Assembly: GCF_003367195.1 (NCBI RefSeq)
Contig: NZ_QRGO01000001.1
Location: forward strand, 978,501 to 1,042,500
DNA length: 64,000 nucleotides
DNA from: Undibacter mobilis
GTDB lineage: Bacteria; Pseudomonadota; Alphaproteobacteria; Rhizobiales; Xanthobacteraceae
Direction of reading: 5' to 3'
Position numbers and translations under genes: made by a program. Below the pieces are notes generated by a model. The model saw only the letters and a program-made list of their open reading frames with translations, did not search any database and was not told where the DNA came from. Positions 29,136 through 37,537 of this stretch are shown piece by piece. Position 1 is the first letter of the stretch, and each line of letters opens with the position of its first letter.

Positions 29136-29626
29136 CCGCCGTCACCGCCGATATCGTGATCGAATCCGACCTCTGGGCGGCGGAGCCGCGCGCCGAAGCG
29201 ACCGTCGGCGCTGCAATTTCAGCCGCCGCGGCACACTCAACACGCGGCGGCGAAGTCAGTATCCTGCTGTCCGATGATTCGGCTGTGCGCGACCTCAACC
29301 GGCAGTTTCGCGGGCTCGACAAGCCGACCAACGTGCTGTCGTTTCCGGCGGCCGATACGCCGGCGACGCAAGGTCATCTCGGCGATATCGTCATTGCCTA
29401 TGAAACGCTGCGAAGGGAATGCGAAGCTGAAGACCGCTTGTTTATTCATCATCTCGCTCATTTGACCGCGCATGGGTTTCTTCACCTCATCGGCTACGAT
29501 CATCAGACCGACGCCCAGGCGGACGAGATGGAAGCGCTCGAAAGCCGCATCATGACCGCGATGAACATGCCCGACCCTTGGCAGGATGCGCGCTCCGCGC
29601 GCGATCTCGAACACGGCGACGCGTAA
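29132..29626 (+). CDS. ybeY: Endoribonuclease YbeY, rRNA maturation factor
   Basis: 164 residues. The metal-binding motif HGFLHLIGYDH gives H114, H118 and H124. It acts as a single-strand endoribonuclease in 16S rRNA 3' maturation and 70S quality control. It overlaps phoH (ATGA) and the corC-like gene (TAATG), making a tight phoH-ybeY-corC-lnt set as in E. coli ybeZ-ybeY-ybeX-lnt. Confidence 0.96.
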   Translation: MTAVTADIVIESDLWAAEPRAEATVGAAISAAAAHSTRGGEVSILLSDDSAVRDLNRQFRGLDKPTNVLSFPAADTPATQGHLGDIVIAYETLRRECEAEDRLFIHHLAHLTAHGFLHLIGYDHQTDAQADEMEALESRIMTAMNMPDPWQDARSARDLEHGDA

Positions 29627-30750
29627 TGCCTGACAGCGACCCTACCAGTACCAACTTGCCGTTCGACGCGCGCAACCTGCCGGTCCCCGTGCCGGCCAAG
29701 CGCGAGAGCGACGGCAACTGGTTCCTGCGCCTGTTCCGCTCCGTGTTCGGCTCGCGCGCCAGCACCATGCGCGCCGATCTCAGCGACGTCCTCGACGCCA
29801 TGACGCCCGGCGAATCCGGCTTCTCGCCGGAAGAAAGCCGGATGCTCAAGAACATCCTCGGCCTGCGCGAGCGCCGTGTGGTGGACGTCATGGTGCCGCG
29901 CGCCGACATCATCGCCGTGCAGCAGGACATCCAGCTCGGCGACCTCCTGATGGTGTTCGAGAAGGCCGGCCATTCGCGTCTCGTCATTTATAACGACACG
30001 CTCGACGATCCGGTCGGCATGGTCCACATCCGCGACCTCATCGGTTACATGACGACGCGCGCCACCATTGATCCCGCCAAGAATGCCAAGCGGCGCAAGC
30101 CGCTGCCGGCCGGGCTCGACCTCAAGGGCATCGATCTGGCGACACCGCTGACCGCGGCCCGGATCGTCCGCGAAGTGTTGTTCGTGCCGCCATCGGCGCG
30201 GGTGATGGACCTTCTGGCGCGGATGCAGGCCAAGCAAATCCATCTGGCGCTGGTCATCGATGAATATGGCGGCACCGACGGACTGATTTCGATCGAGGAT
30301 ATCGTCGAGCAGATCGTCGGCGAAATTGCCGACGAGCACGACGAAGACGACACCGCCGACATCGTGCGCCAGGCGGACGGCTCCTATGTCGCCGATGCCC
30401 GTGCCTCGCTCGAGGATGTTGTGGCCACGCTCGGCCAGGACTTCGTCGTCGAGGAGGATGTCGCCGACGAAGTCGACACCTTGGGCGGTTATCTGACCAC
30501 GCGCGCCGGGCGCCTGCCGCTGCGCGGCGAACTGATTCCCGGCCCCGGCCTGTTTGAATTCGAAGTGCTCGATGCCGATCCGCGCCGCATCAAGCGCGTG
30601 CGCATCATGCGCCTGACCGAAAAACGCCAGAAGCCGCGGGAGTTGAAGAAGCGCGGCGAACCCGACGCCGTGCTCGCCGGCGTCGCGCCGCCGCAGCTCA
30701 ACCTCGATGCTCCGCCGAATGACGCGGGCTCGCAGAACCCGCGGTCCTAG
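29626..30750 (+). CDS. CorC/HlyC-type CBS-domain protein (YbeX)
   Basis: 374 residues from the ATG at 29626, which overlaps the ybeY stop. Two CBS domains (about 75-205) include VVDVMVPRADIIAVQ and ARVMDLLARMQAKQIHLALVIDEYGGTDGLISIEDIVEQIVGEI. A CorC_HlyC transporter-associated domain (about 225-305) follows. It has no DUF21 membrane segments, so it is the soluble CorC/YbeX form, linked to Mg/Co handling and ribosome metabolism. The C-terminus ends with a basic, disordered tail. Confidence 0.92.
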   Translation: MPDSDPTSTNLPFDARNLPVPVPAKRESDGNWFLRLFRSVFGSRASTMRADLSDVLDAMTPGESGFSPEESRMLKNILGLRERRVVDVMVPRADIIAVQQDIQLGDLLMVFEKAGHSRLVIYNDTLDDPVGMVHIRDLIGYMTTRATIDPAKNAKRRKPLPAGLDLKGIDLATPLTAARIVREVLFVPPSARVMDLLARMQAKQIHLALVIDEYGGTDGLISIEDIVEQIVGEIADEHDEDDTADIVRQADGSYVADARASLEDVVATLGQDFVVEEDVADEVDTLGGYLTTRAGRLPLRGELIPGPGLFEFEVLDADPRRIKRVRIMRLTEKRQKPRELKKRGEPDAVLAGVAPPQLNLDAPPNDAGSQNPRS

Positions 30751-32350
30751 AATCTTGGCAGGCCCCGTCACCCGATTGGCCCACGCGATCGTGCTCGCCG
30801 ATGGCTGGCGGCGCGCCGGCATTGCCCTGCTGGCGGGCGCGGCCTCGGCGCTCGCGATGGCGCCGCTCAATGCCTGGCCCATTCTTTTTGTCACGATCCC
30901 GGTTGCCGTCTGGCTGATCGACGGCTCGGCTTCGGGCCGCTGGAGCGGGGCCTGGTCGGCGGCGGTGGCAGGCTGGTGTTTCGGCTTCGGCTATTTCGTC
31001 GCCGGCGTTTACTGGGTCGGTTACGCGTTTCTCGTCGATGCCAAGACTTTCGGCTGGCTGTTGCCGGTCGCGGTGGCGGGACTGCCCGCTTATCTCGCGC
31101 TCTATACCGGCCTCGGCTTCGCGGCGGCGCGGCTCGTCTGGGTGCGGGGACCGCATCGGCTGCTGGCCTTGGCCATCGCGCTGTCGTGCGGCGAATGGCT
31201 GCGCGGCCATCTGCTCACCGGCTTTCCGTGGAATGCATTCGGTTATGCGCTGACGCAGCCTTTGGCGATGGCGCAAAGCGTGTCGCTGGTCGGCATTTGG
31301 GGGCTGACCTTTCTGGCGCTGCTGATCTTCGCGACGCCGGCGACGCTCGCCGACGATAGCGCCGATACGCGGCATCCTTATCGCCCGCTGGCGCTGGCGC
31401 TGGTCGCGCTCGCCGGGCTCTTCGCCTATGGCGCCGCGCGGCTGTCGATGCATCCGACGACCTACGTCAAGGATCTGAAGCTGCGCATCATGCAACCGAA
31501 CCTGCAGCAGGACGCGCGCTTCAATTACGCCGCCAAGAACGAAGTGATGGCGCGCTATCTGACGCTGTCGGATCGCGCCACCGGACCGCAGTCGAATGGT
31601 GTGCGCGACGCCAACATTCTCATCTGGCCGGAATCGGCGTTCCCGTTCTTTCTGACGCGCGAACCGGACGCGCTGGCGCAGATCGTCAACCTCATCAGAC
31701 CGGGCACGCGATTGATCACCGGCGCGGTGCGCCCGGGCAACGCCCCCGGCGCCAAAGGGCCGCGCGCCTACAACTCGGTTTATGTCATCGACCCCGATGG
31801 CTCGATCGGCGGCATTTACGACAAGCTGCACCTGGTGCCGTTCGGCGAATTTCTGCCTTTTCAGAGTTTCATGGAGCGGCTGGGCTTCCAGCAGCTGACC
31901 AAGGAAGTCGGCGGCTTTCTCACCGGCAGCCGCAGGCGCGCCATGGACGTGCCGGGCGCGCCGAAGATGTTGCCGCTGATCTGCTACGAAGCCGTGTTTC
32001 CGGATGAGGCCGTGCCAGCGGGCGAACGTCCCGGCTGGTTGATCAATCTCACCAATGACGGCTGGTTCGGAATCAGCAGCGGTCCCTACCAGCACTTCCA
32101 CCAGGCGCGCGTGCTCGCGATTGCCGAGGGTCTGCCGATGGTTCGCGCCGCCAATACCGGTATCTCTGGCGTCATCGACCCGGTGGGCCGCGTGACCGCG
32201 TCGCTGCCGCTGGGCGTCGAAGGCGTCATCGACGCCAACCTGCCGCAGGCTCTGGGGCCGACAGTTTTTAGCAAATACGGAAACCTGCCATTTCTTCTAT
32301 TCTTGATCATTACAACGCTATCACTAGGCAGACGCCGGTTTCGCGCCTAG
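30719..32350 (+). CDS. lnt: Apolipoprotein N-acyltransferase
   Basis: About 543 residues. Several membrane helices fill the first 230 residues, then a nitrilase-like periplasmic domain with the triad E305 (IWPESAFPFF), K369 (YDKLHLVPFGEF) and C422 (LICYEAVFP). It adds the third acyl chain to lipoproteins. The start is uncertain: ATG 30707, ATG 30719 or TTG 30755; all but the last overlap the corC-like gene. Full length. Confidence 0.94.
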   Translation: MTRARRTRGPRILAGPVTRLAHAIVLADGWRRAGIALLAGAASALAMAPLNAWPILFVTIPVAVWLIDGSASGRWSGAWSAAVAGWCFGFGYFVAGVYWVGYAFLVDAKTFGWLLPVAVAGLPAYLALYTGLGFAAARLVWVRGPHRLLALAIALSCGEWLRGHLLTGFPWNAFGYALTQPLAMAQSVSLVGIWGLTFLALLIFATPATLADDSADTRHPYRPLALALVALAGLFAYGAARLSMHPTTYVKDLKLRIMQPNLQQDARFNYAAKNEVMARYLTLSDRATGPQSNGVRDANILIWPESAFPFFLTREPDALAQIVNLIRPGTRLITGAVRPGNAPGAKGPRAYNSVYVIDPDGSIGGIYDKLHLVPFGEFLPFQSFMERLGFQQLTKEVGGFLTGSRRRAMDVPGAPKMLPLICYEAVFPDEAVPAGERPGWLINLTNDGWFGISSGPYQHFHQARVLAIAEGLPMVRAANTGISGVIDPVGRVTASLPLGVEGVIDANLPQALGPTVFSKYGNLPFLLFLIITTLSLGRRRFRA

Positions 32351-32570
32351 ATTGTAACTTGACGCTACCGCTGATTGTAGTTGCCGTGAATGCAAATTAT
32401 TTTGTGAGTACCGAGAGGTACTTACAGATCAAATATGTAAAACCCATTGAAAGTAATAAGCTATTTTAAATTTGCGAGCGTTTCCGGTATCCGGCGCCAT
32501 AAAATCATGGATTGCCTTGACGAACAGACCTGTGACATTACGCTCAGCGATGGTTTCATAGGAGATGTTT

Positions 32571-32978
32571 ATGGCCAAGAAGGCGCCTAATCCGATCGAC
32601 AAGCATGTCGGTTCGCGCGTGCGTATGCGCCGGATGATGCTGAGCATGAGCCAGGAGAAACTCGGCGACGCTCTTGGTCTCACCTTCCAGCAGGTGCAGA
32701 AATACGAGAAGGGTACTAATCGGATAGGCGCCAGCCGTTTGCAGGCGATCGCCAATATCCTGCAAGTTCCGGTTTCTTTCTTTTTCGAAGGCGCGCCGCA
32801 CAGTCCTGGTGGCCCGGCGAGCACCGGCATGTCGGAAGCGCCGTCGCCGGCTTATGTGTCGGACTTCCTGGCCACCTCCGATGGCCTGTCCCTGACGAAG
32901 TCGTTCATGCGCATCAAGAGCTCCAAGCTTCGCCGTCGCATTGTCGATCTGGTCGAGCAGATCGCCGGCGACGAATAA
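32571..32978 (+). CDS. Xre-family helix-turn-helix regulator
   Basis: 135 residues from the ATG at 32571, which has GGAG six bases upstream. The HTH (about 10-65) reads VGSRVRMRRMMLSMSQEKLGDALGLTFQQVQKYEKGTNRIG. The C-terminal region is short and basic (MRIKSSKLRRRIVDLVEQIAG). This regulator is found between lnt and metK in many Rhizobiales; I do not know its regulon from sequence. It has its own upstream region and a terminator. Confidence 0.9.
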   Translation: MAKKAPNPIDKHVGSRVRMRRMMLSMSQEKLGDALGLTFQQVQKYEKGTNRIGASRLQAIANILQVPVSFFFEGAPHSPGGPASTGMSEAPSPAYVSDFLATSDGLSLTKSFMRIKSSKLRRRIVDLVEQIAGDE

Positions 32979-33023
32979 GCAGCAGCCATCATCGCGGGCC
33001 GCTTTTACCTGATGACGAAGCGC

Positions 33024-33050
33024 AGGCCGCCTTACCGGCGGCCTTTGCTT
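33024..33050 (+). terminator. Terminator after the HTH regulator gene
   Basis: 8-bp stem AGGCCGCC / GGCGGCCT (33024-33031, 33037-33044) followed by TTTGCTTTT. Confidence 0.8.
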
Positions 33051-33160
33051 TTGGGGCCGATGCGGGCGCAGGGACGTTTCCCCGCCGCCCCGCCACAAAG
33101 AACGACATTGCCCGTCTTGTTGGCTCGGCAACGCGGCTATTGCCCACGACAGCCCGCACC

Positions 33161-33188
33161 TTGACGTTGCGATTAGCCGCTGTAAGAA
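33161..33188 (+). promoter_or_regulatory. Candidate metK promoter
   Basis: TTGACG (33161-33166) and the weak TAAGAA (33183-33188) are 16 bases apart. The -10 matches only three of six consensus bases. It would give a leader of about 42 nt, consisting almost entirely of the structured element at 33208-33236. Confidence 0.4.
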
Positions 33189-33207
33189 CGGCCCCCCGAT
33201 AGGCACC

Positions 33208-33236
33208 GGCGCGGCTCCCCCGCGCCCAAGGGGGAG
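33208..33236 (+). promoter_or_regulatory. Structured metK leader that can mask the ribosome-binding site
   Basis: A 7-bp stem GGCGCGG (33208-33214) / CCGCGCC (33220-33226) has loop CTCCC (33215-33219), which is complementary to GGGAG (33232-33236), the Shine-Dalgarno immediately before the metK ATG: a possible H-type pseudoknot. An alternative hairpin pairs CTCCCCC (33215-33221) with GGGGGAG (33230-33236). Both hide the ribosome-binding site. The layout recalls SAM/SAH and SAM-II riboswitches, but the pocket sequences of those classes are not recognisable. Confidence 0.5.
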
Positions 33237-34517
33237 ATGAGCGTGGCTCACAAGAACTTTCTTTTTACCAGCGAGTCGGTTTCCGAAGGTCATCCGGACA
33301 AAGTCTGCGACCAGATTTCCGACGCTGTACTGGATGCCTTTCTTGCCAATGACGTGAAGCTCGGCATCTCCGACGACAGCGCGGTCAACACCCGTCTCGG
33401 CTGCGAAACGCTGGCCACGACCAACAAGATCGTCATCGCCGGTGAAGGCCGCGGCCAGGCGCCGTTCTTCCGCAAGCACGGCGACAAGGTCGTCGTCGAT
33501 CGCGAATACATCACCCAGATCGCGCGCGATGTCGTCAAGGACATCGGCTACGACCAGGATGGCTTCTCCTATTACGGCGCCGACGTCGAAGTGCTGCTGC
33601 ACGGCCAGTCGCCCGACATCGCGATGGGCGTCGATGCCAAGAAGAAAAAGAGCGGCGAAGAAGAAGGCGCCGGCGATCAAGGCATGATGTTCGGCTTCGC
33701 CTGCACCGAGAGCGAAGTCTACGAGAAGAACTCGTTCATGCCGGCGCCGATCTATTTCGCACACAAGATTCTCAAGTCGCTGGCCGACAAGCGCCACTCC
33801 AAGGCGCTGCCGGACCTGCAGCCGGACGCCAAGAGCCAGGTGACCGTGCGCTATGTCGACGGCAAGCCGGTCGGCTGCACCAAGGTGGTCGTTTCGACCC
33901 AGCACAATGAGCGCAGCCGCAACGGCAAGAAATATACGCCGGCCATGGTCAAGGACATGATCGAGCAGACCGTGACGCAGGCGCTGCCCAAAGGCTGGAT
34001 GCCGGAGAAGTCGTCCGACTTCCTCGTCAACCCGACCGGCAACTTCGTCATCGGCGGTCCGGACGGCGACTGCGGTCTCACCGGCCGTAAGATCATCGTC
34101 GACACCTACGGCGGTTACGCCCCGCATGGCGGCGGCGCCTTCTCCGGCAAGGATCCGACCAAGGTCGATCGTTCGGCCGCTTACGCCGCGCGCTACCTCG
34201 CCAAGAACGTGGTCGCGGCCGGTCTTGCCGAGCGCTGCACCATTCAGGTCGCTTACGCCATCGGCGTCGCCGATCCGATGTCGCTGCTGGTCGACACCCA
34301 CGGCACCGGCAAGGTCGATGAGAAGAAGCTGGAGAAGATCCTGCCGCAGCTCTTCCGCCTGACGCCGACCAACATCCGCCGCACGCTCAAGCTGAACAAG
34401 CCGATCTACCGCCGCACCGCTGCTTACGGCCACTTCGGCCGGGCGCCGGAAAAGGACGGCGGCTTCTCGTGGGAGAAGATCGATCTTGCCGCGCAGCTCA
34501 AGTCGGCGTTCAAGTGA
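33237..34517 (+). CDS. metK: S-adenosylmethionine synthetase
   Basis: 426 residues. MetK makes S-adenosylmethionine from methionine and [19 protein letters not shown] lies at the N-terminus, [23 protein letters not shown] is the methionine/ATP loop, and [12 protein letters not shown] is conserved. It is longer than E. coli MetK (384) because of a lysine/glutamate-rich insert ([12 protein letters not shown]), as seen in Rhizobiales. A GGGGGAG ribosome-binding site lies against the ATG and can be sequestered by upstream C-rich sequence. Ends at a strong terminator. Confidence 0.97.
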   Translation: MSVAHKNFLFTSESVSEGHPDKVCDQISDAVLDAFLANDVKLGISDDSAVNTRLGCETLATTNKIVIAGEGRGQAPFFRKHGDKVVVDREYITQIARDVVKDIGYDQDGFSYYGADVEVLLHGQSPDIAMGVDAKKKKSGEEEGAGDQGMMFGFACTESEVYEKNSFMPAPIYFAHKILKSLADKRHSKALPDLQPDAKSQVTVRYVDGKPVGCTKVVVSTQHNERSRNGKKYTPAMVKDMIEQTVTQALPKGWMPEKSSDFLVNPTGNFVIGGPDGDCGLTGRKIIVDTYGGYAPHGGGAFSGKDPTKVDRSAAYAARYLAKNVVAAGLAERCTIQVAYAIGVADPMSLLVDTHGTGKVDEKKLEKILPQLFRLTPTNIRRTLKLNKPIYRRTAAYGHFGRAPEKDGGFSWEKIDLAAQLKSAFK

Positions 34518-34554
34518 CCGGCTGCTGAGCGGGTATCCAGCTTTAAGGATTTAA

Positions 34555-34579
34555 AGGCCGGGCTCTTGCCCGGCCTTTT
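34555..34579 (+). terminator. Intrinsic terminator of metK
   Basis: Perfect 9-bp stem AGGCCGGGC / GCCCGGCCT with loop TCTT and TTTT tract. Confidence 0.9.
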
Positions 34580-34604
34580 GCTTGTTACGTGATGTTTTCT
34601 GTTG

Positions 34605-34683
34605 TCATGCCCCGCGAAAGCGGGGCATCCAGTACCCACGAACGCCCGCGATTACTGGATCGTCCGCTTGCGCGGACGATGAT
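34605..34683. repeat. Palindromic intergenic repeat, family C (copy 2)
   Basis: GTCATGCCCCGCGAAAGCGGGGCATCC...ending CGTCCGCTTGCGCGGACGATGA. Two hairpins joined by AGTACCC...TTACTGG. It is nearly identical in its hairpins to the copy at 42513. It lies between metK and trmB, reaching to six bases before the trmB ATG, so it must be in the trmB leader. Confidence 0.85.
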
Positions 34684-34688
34684 GCATT

Positions 34689-35387
34689 ATGAGCAACGAC
34701 CGCGACGACGACATTCCCCAGCGCGCCTTCTTCGGCCGGCGCAAGGGCCACCCCTTGCGCGCGCGGCAGTCGGAGCTGTTCGACGAATTGCTGCCAAAGC
34801 TCGCGCTCGATCTGAGCAAGCCCGCGCCCGACCTTTCGACCTTGTTTCCGCACGCGCCGAAAACTTTGCGCCTCGAGATCGGCTTCGGCGGCGGCGAGCA
34901 TCTGATCGCGCAGGCGATGGCGCATCCCGAGCAAGGCTTCATCGGCGCCGACGGCTTTCTCAACGCGGTCGGCAAATTGCTCGTCGCCATCGACGACGAA
35001 GACCTCACCAACATCCGCGTCTTCCACGGCGACGCCACGGACCTTCTCGACTGGCTGCCGGCCGGCGCTTTCACGCGCATCGATCTGCTTTATCCCGACC
35101 CGTGGCCGAAGCGGCGACAATGGAAGCGGCGCTTCATCCAGGATGAAAGCCTGCCGCGCATCGCACGGCTCCTGAAGAGCGGCGGCGAACTGCGCTTCGC
35201 CACCGACATTCCGAGCTACATGACCTATGCGCTGACGCGCATCGCGCGCTCGAACGATTTTGTCTGGACCGCCGAGCGGGCCGACGACTGGCGCAAGCCG
35301 TGGGATGGCTGGACCCGCACGCGCTATGAGGCGAAGGCGGTGCGCGAGGGAAGAACGCCGGCGTATTTTGTTTTTAGGCGACGCTAA
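34689..35387 (+). CDS. trmB: tRNA (guanine-N7-)-methyltransferase
   Basis: 232 residues. The Rossmann methyltransferase motif I is RLEIGFGGGEHL, and the TrmB signature LLYPDPWPKRRQWKRRF follows at about 135-152. It methylates G46 in tRNA variable loops with S-adenosylmethionine. It follows metK, which supplies that substrate, but a terminator and a repeat separate them. There is no clear ribosome-binding site other than repeat-derived sequence before the ATG. Confidence 0.95.
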   Translation: MSNDRDDDIPQRAFFGRRKGHPLRARQSELFDELLPKLALDLSKPAPDLSTLFPHAPKTLRLEIGFGGGEHLIAQAMAHPEQGFIGADGFLNAVGKLLVAIDDEDLTNIRVFHGDATDLLDWLPAGAFTRIDLLYPDPWPKRRQWKRRFIQDESLPRIARLLKSGGELRFATDIPSYMTYALTRIARSNDFVWTAERADDWRKPWDGWTRTRYEAKAVREGRTPAYFVFRRR

Positions 35388-35390
35388 CTT

Positions 35391-35522
35391 GTCCCGGGCG
35401 CAGCGCAGCACGTCTTCGTGGTGCGCTGCTGAACCGGGACCATCTCGAATTCGGAGTCTGCGAAGGCCCCGGTTCTGCACAGCGTCACGCGCAAGAGCGC
35501 GCGCCGCTGTGCGCCCGGGGCA
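35391..35522. repeat. Palindromic intergenic repeat, family B (copy 2)
   Basis: GTCCCGGGCGCAGCGCAGCA...GCGCTGCTGAACCGGGAC, then a TCTCGAAT linker, then GGCCCCGG...CCCGGGGC. Same order of parts as at 3560-3665. It lies between the convergent trmB and DUF2336 genes. Confidence 0.7.
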
Positions 35523-35528
35523 AGAGAA

Positions 35529-36608
35529 TTACTCCCCAGTCCCCTGCCTGACCTGCCAGAAGCGCACGACGCGCTGGGCGGTCGGGCCGGTAAGCCGCTC
35601 GAAATTCTCGTGCGCGGCGTCGATCACCTGCTGCGACGGCTTGGGACCCGGGCGCGCGTTGATCACCGCCTTCACCGTCGGCCAGCCGAAATTGACCGAG
35701 CGCGCCAGAATGAGCACGGGGTCGGCGCGTTCGCCATTCATCAGACGATCGACGACTTCGACCGGCACGGCACAGATCGTCGACAGCGCCGCGATCGTCT
35801 CTTCGTATTTGCCGTTCTCGGCATAGTTGGCGACGTCGGCTTCGGTGAGCTTGCGCTCCTTGTGCAGCGTGCGCACCGCGGCCATGGCGGCGGTGTAGTT
35901 GCGCGGCGCCGCCTTGGCGCCGACTTCGTCGGTGACCTTGGCGAGAATCTTGCGGATCTCTGCCTGCGTCTCGGGCCGCGCGGCGGCCAGCAGACGTTTC
36001 TGCACGACCTCGCTCGCCTGCAGCAAAAGCTGGCGGAACAGGCGCGGCGGAATGTCGGTGCGCTTGCCGACCTTTTCGGCGAGATCGCCATCTTTCTGGG
36101 CGCGGCTGATCAGATTGGTGAAGGCGCCCTCGGACAGGCTGGCGCCGGTATTGGTGGCGATGCTGTGCGCAACGTCGCGGTCGCCGCGCTTGACCAGAAC
36201 ATCCGACACCACTTCGGAAAGCTGCCGGCGCGACGCCATCGCCAGCAAATGCGCCTGGCTTTTCGTTTCGGCAATCGCAACCAGGTCGGGATCGGACAAA
36301 GGTCCGGATTTGAGAACCGGGCCCGCGACATCGATGTCGTCATTTTTGGCGAGCGTGACGACCACGCCCACCGGCGCGTTATCGACATGAGCCAGGCGAC
36401 GCGCCAGTTCGGCCAGCGCCTTGGCCTCGATCTCGGCGATCAGGCAGCCGATAACGTCGTCGAACAGGGCGACATGGTGATCGTTGAAGCTGGAAGCGCC
36501 GTCGAGAAATAGGGTCGTGATGCGTCGCAGCGTCTCGGCCCGCTTTTCGGCGGAGCCGTGCTGGACGACCTCTTCCAACTCGGGAAGCAGGGAGGCAGGA
36601 GCAGCCAT
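35529..36608 (-). CDS. DUF2336 domain protein
   Basis: 359 residues from ATG 36608 (MAAPASLLPELEEVVQHG). It is almost wholly alpha-helical, with repeated helix pairs such as SDPDLVAIAETKSQAHLLAMASRRQLSEVVSDVLVKRGD. This fits DUF2336, an alphaproteobacterial family of helical-repeat proteins without a settled function. Longer in-frame starts exist up to 36719, but MAAP is the natural one. It is divergent from the rimP-nusA operon. Confidence 0.8.
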   Translation of the reverse strand: MAAPASLLPELEEVVQHGSAEKRAETLRRITTLFLDGASSFNDHHVALFDDVIGCLIAEIEAKALAELARRLAHVDNAPVGVVVTLAKNDDIDVAGPVLKSGPLSDPDLVAIAETKSQAHLLAMASRRQLSEVVSDVLVKRGDRDVAHSIATNTGASLSEGAFTNLISRAQKDGDLAEKVGKRTDIPPRLFRQLLLQASEVVQKRLLAAARPETQAEIRKILAKVTDEVGAKAAPRNYTAAMAAVRTLHKERKLTEADVANYAENGKYEETIAALSTICAVPVEVVDRLMNGERADPVLILARSVNFGWPTVKAVINARPGPKPSQQVIDAAHENFERLTGPTAQRVVRFWQVRQGTGE

Positions 36609-36713
36609 CACGCAATACCTAATCGGCGCAGCTAATGACCCCGCGCGGCGCTTTAACCAATCGTAAGGGCAAGTCGTGAAGGAAGCGTTAGTCTTGCCGG
36701 TCGGCAGCCGCCC

Positions 36714-36741
36714 TTGCACAAGGCTGGAAATTCGCTATATT
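36714..36741 (+). promoter_or_regulatory. Promoter of the rimP-nusA-infB operon
   Basis: TTGCAC (36714-36719), 16-base spacer, TATATT (36736-36741). The expected start near 36748 gives a leader of about 95 nt. Confidence 0.6.
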
Positions 36742-36785
36742 TCGGCTGTCAATCAATACACCCTCAAAACCAAATCAGGTTCTGA

Positions 36786-36814
36786 GAGTGGGTCCCCCGG
36801 GGCCCGCTCTTTTT
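36786..36814 (+). terminator. Intrinsic terminator/attenuator in the rimP-nusA leader
   Basis: 10-bp stem with two G-T pairs, GAGTGGGTCC (36786-36795) / GGGCCCGCTC region (36800-36809), followed by TTTTT (36810-36814). It ends 27 bases before the rimP ATG and after the predicted promoter, so it would stop most transcripts before the operon unless read through. NusA-linked feedback is a plausible reason. Confidence 0.7.
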
Positions 36815-36841
36815 CCGTTACAGGCATAGCGTCGATACCAG

Positions 36842-37513
36842 ATGGCCTTGGGCGAACGCGACGAAAACCAGGTTTCCAGCGCGGAACCGGCTTCAGCCGG
36901 CGACGAGCCGCGCCTGATTGTCGAGACCGGCCTGCCGGCCCGGGTTGCCGCCATCGCCGATCCGGTGGTCGAGCAACTCGGCTATCGCCTTGTTCGGATT
37001 AGGGTTTCTTCCGGGGAAGAATGCACGATCCAGATCATGGCCGAGCGCCCGGACGGCACCATGACGGTGGATGACTGCGAAGCGATTTCGCGGGCTCTGT
37101 CGCCGGTTTTCGACGTCAATGAGCCCATCGACCGCGCCTACCGGCTGGAGATTTCCTCGCCCGGTATCGACCGGCCCCTGGTCCGCCGCTCGGATTTCGA
37201 GCGCTATGCCGGGCACCTGTTGAAGGTCGAAATGGAAGTGCCGGTCGGCGGCCGCAAACGCTTTCGCGGCATTCTCGACGGCGTCGAGGGCGACAATGCC
37301 CGCCTGACACGAGACGACCCCAAAGCGGGGGAAGACCCGGCAGTGCTGCTGCCGATCACGGATATGGACGAAGCAAAGCTTGTCCTCACCGATGAACTGG
37401 TGAGCGAGGCCTTGCGCGCCGAGAAGGCCGCCAAGCGCGAACTGCGCGAGGCGAAAAAGGAACAACGGCGTCTGAAGCAGGCCAAGAAGGCCGCCAAGAC
37501 CGCCGCTCGATAA
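36842..37513 (+). CDS. rimP: Ribosome maturation factor RimP
   Basis: 223 residues. The two RimP domains include [41 protein letters not shown] and [26 protein letters not shown], the family signature. It assists 30S maturation. A basic, coiled tail (about 185-223: [25 protein letters not shown]) extends beyond the E. coli length. First gene of the nus operon, 24 bases before nusA. Confidence 0.95.
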   Translation: MALGERDENQVSSAEPASAGDEPRLIVETGLPARVAAIADPVVEQLGYRLVRIRVSSGEECTIQIMAERPDGTMTVDDCEAISRALSPVFDVNEPIDRAYRLEISSPGIDRPLVRRSDFERYAGHLLKVEMEVPVGGRKRFRGILDGVEGDNARLTRDDPKAGEDPAVLLPITDMDEAKLVLTDELVSEALRAEKAAKRELREAKKEQRRLKQAKKAAKTAAR

Positions 37514-37537
37514 AACACGAGAGAAGGAGACAGAGCT

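Noticed and set aside
32556..34433. Long frame antisense to metK and the HTH gene
   Set aside because: Covers two certain genes on the plus strand; composition is that of a shadow frame.
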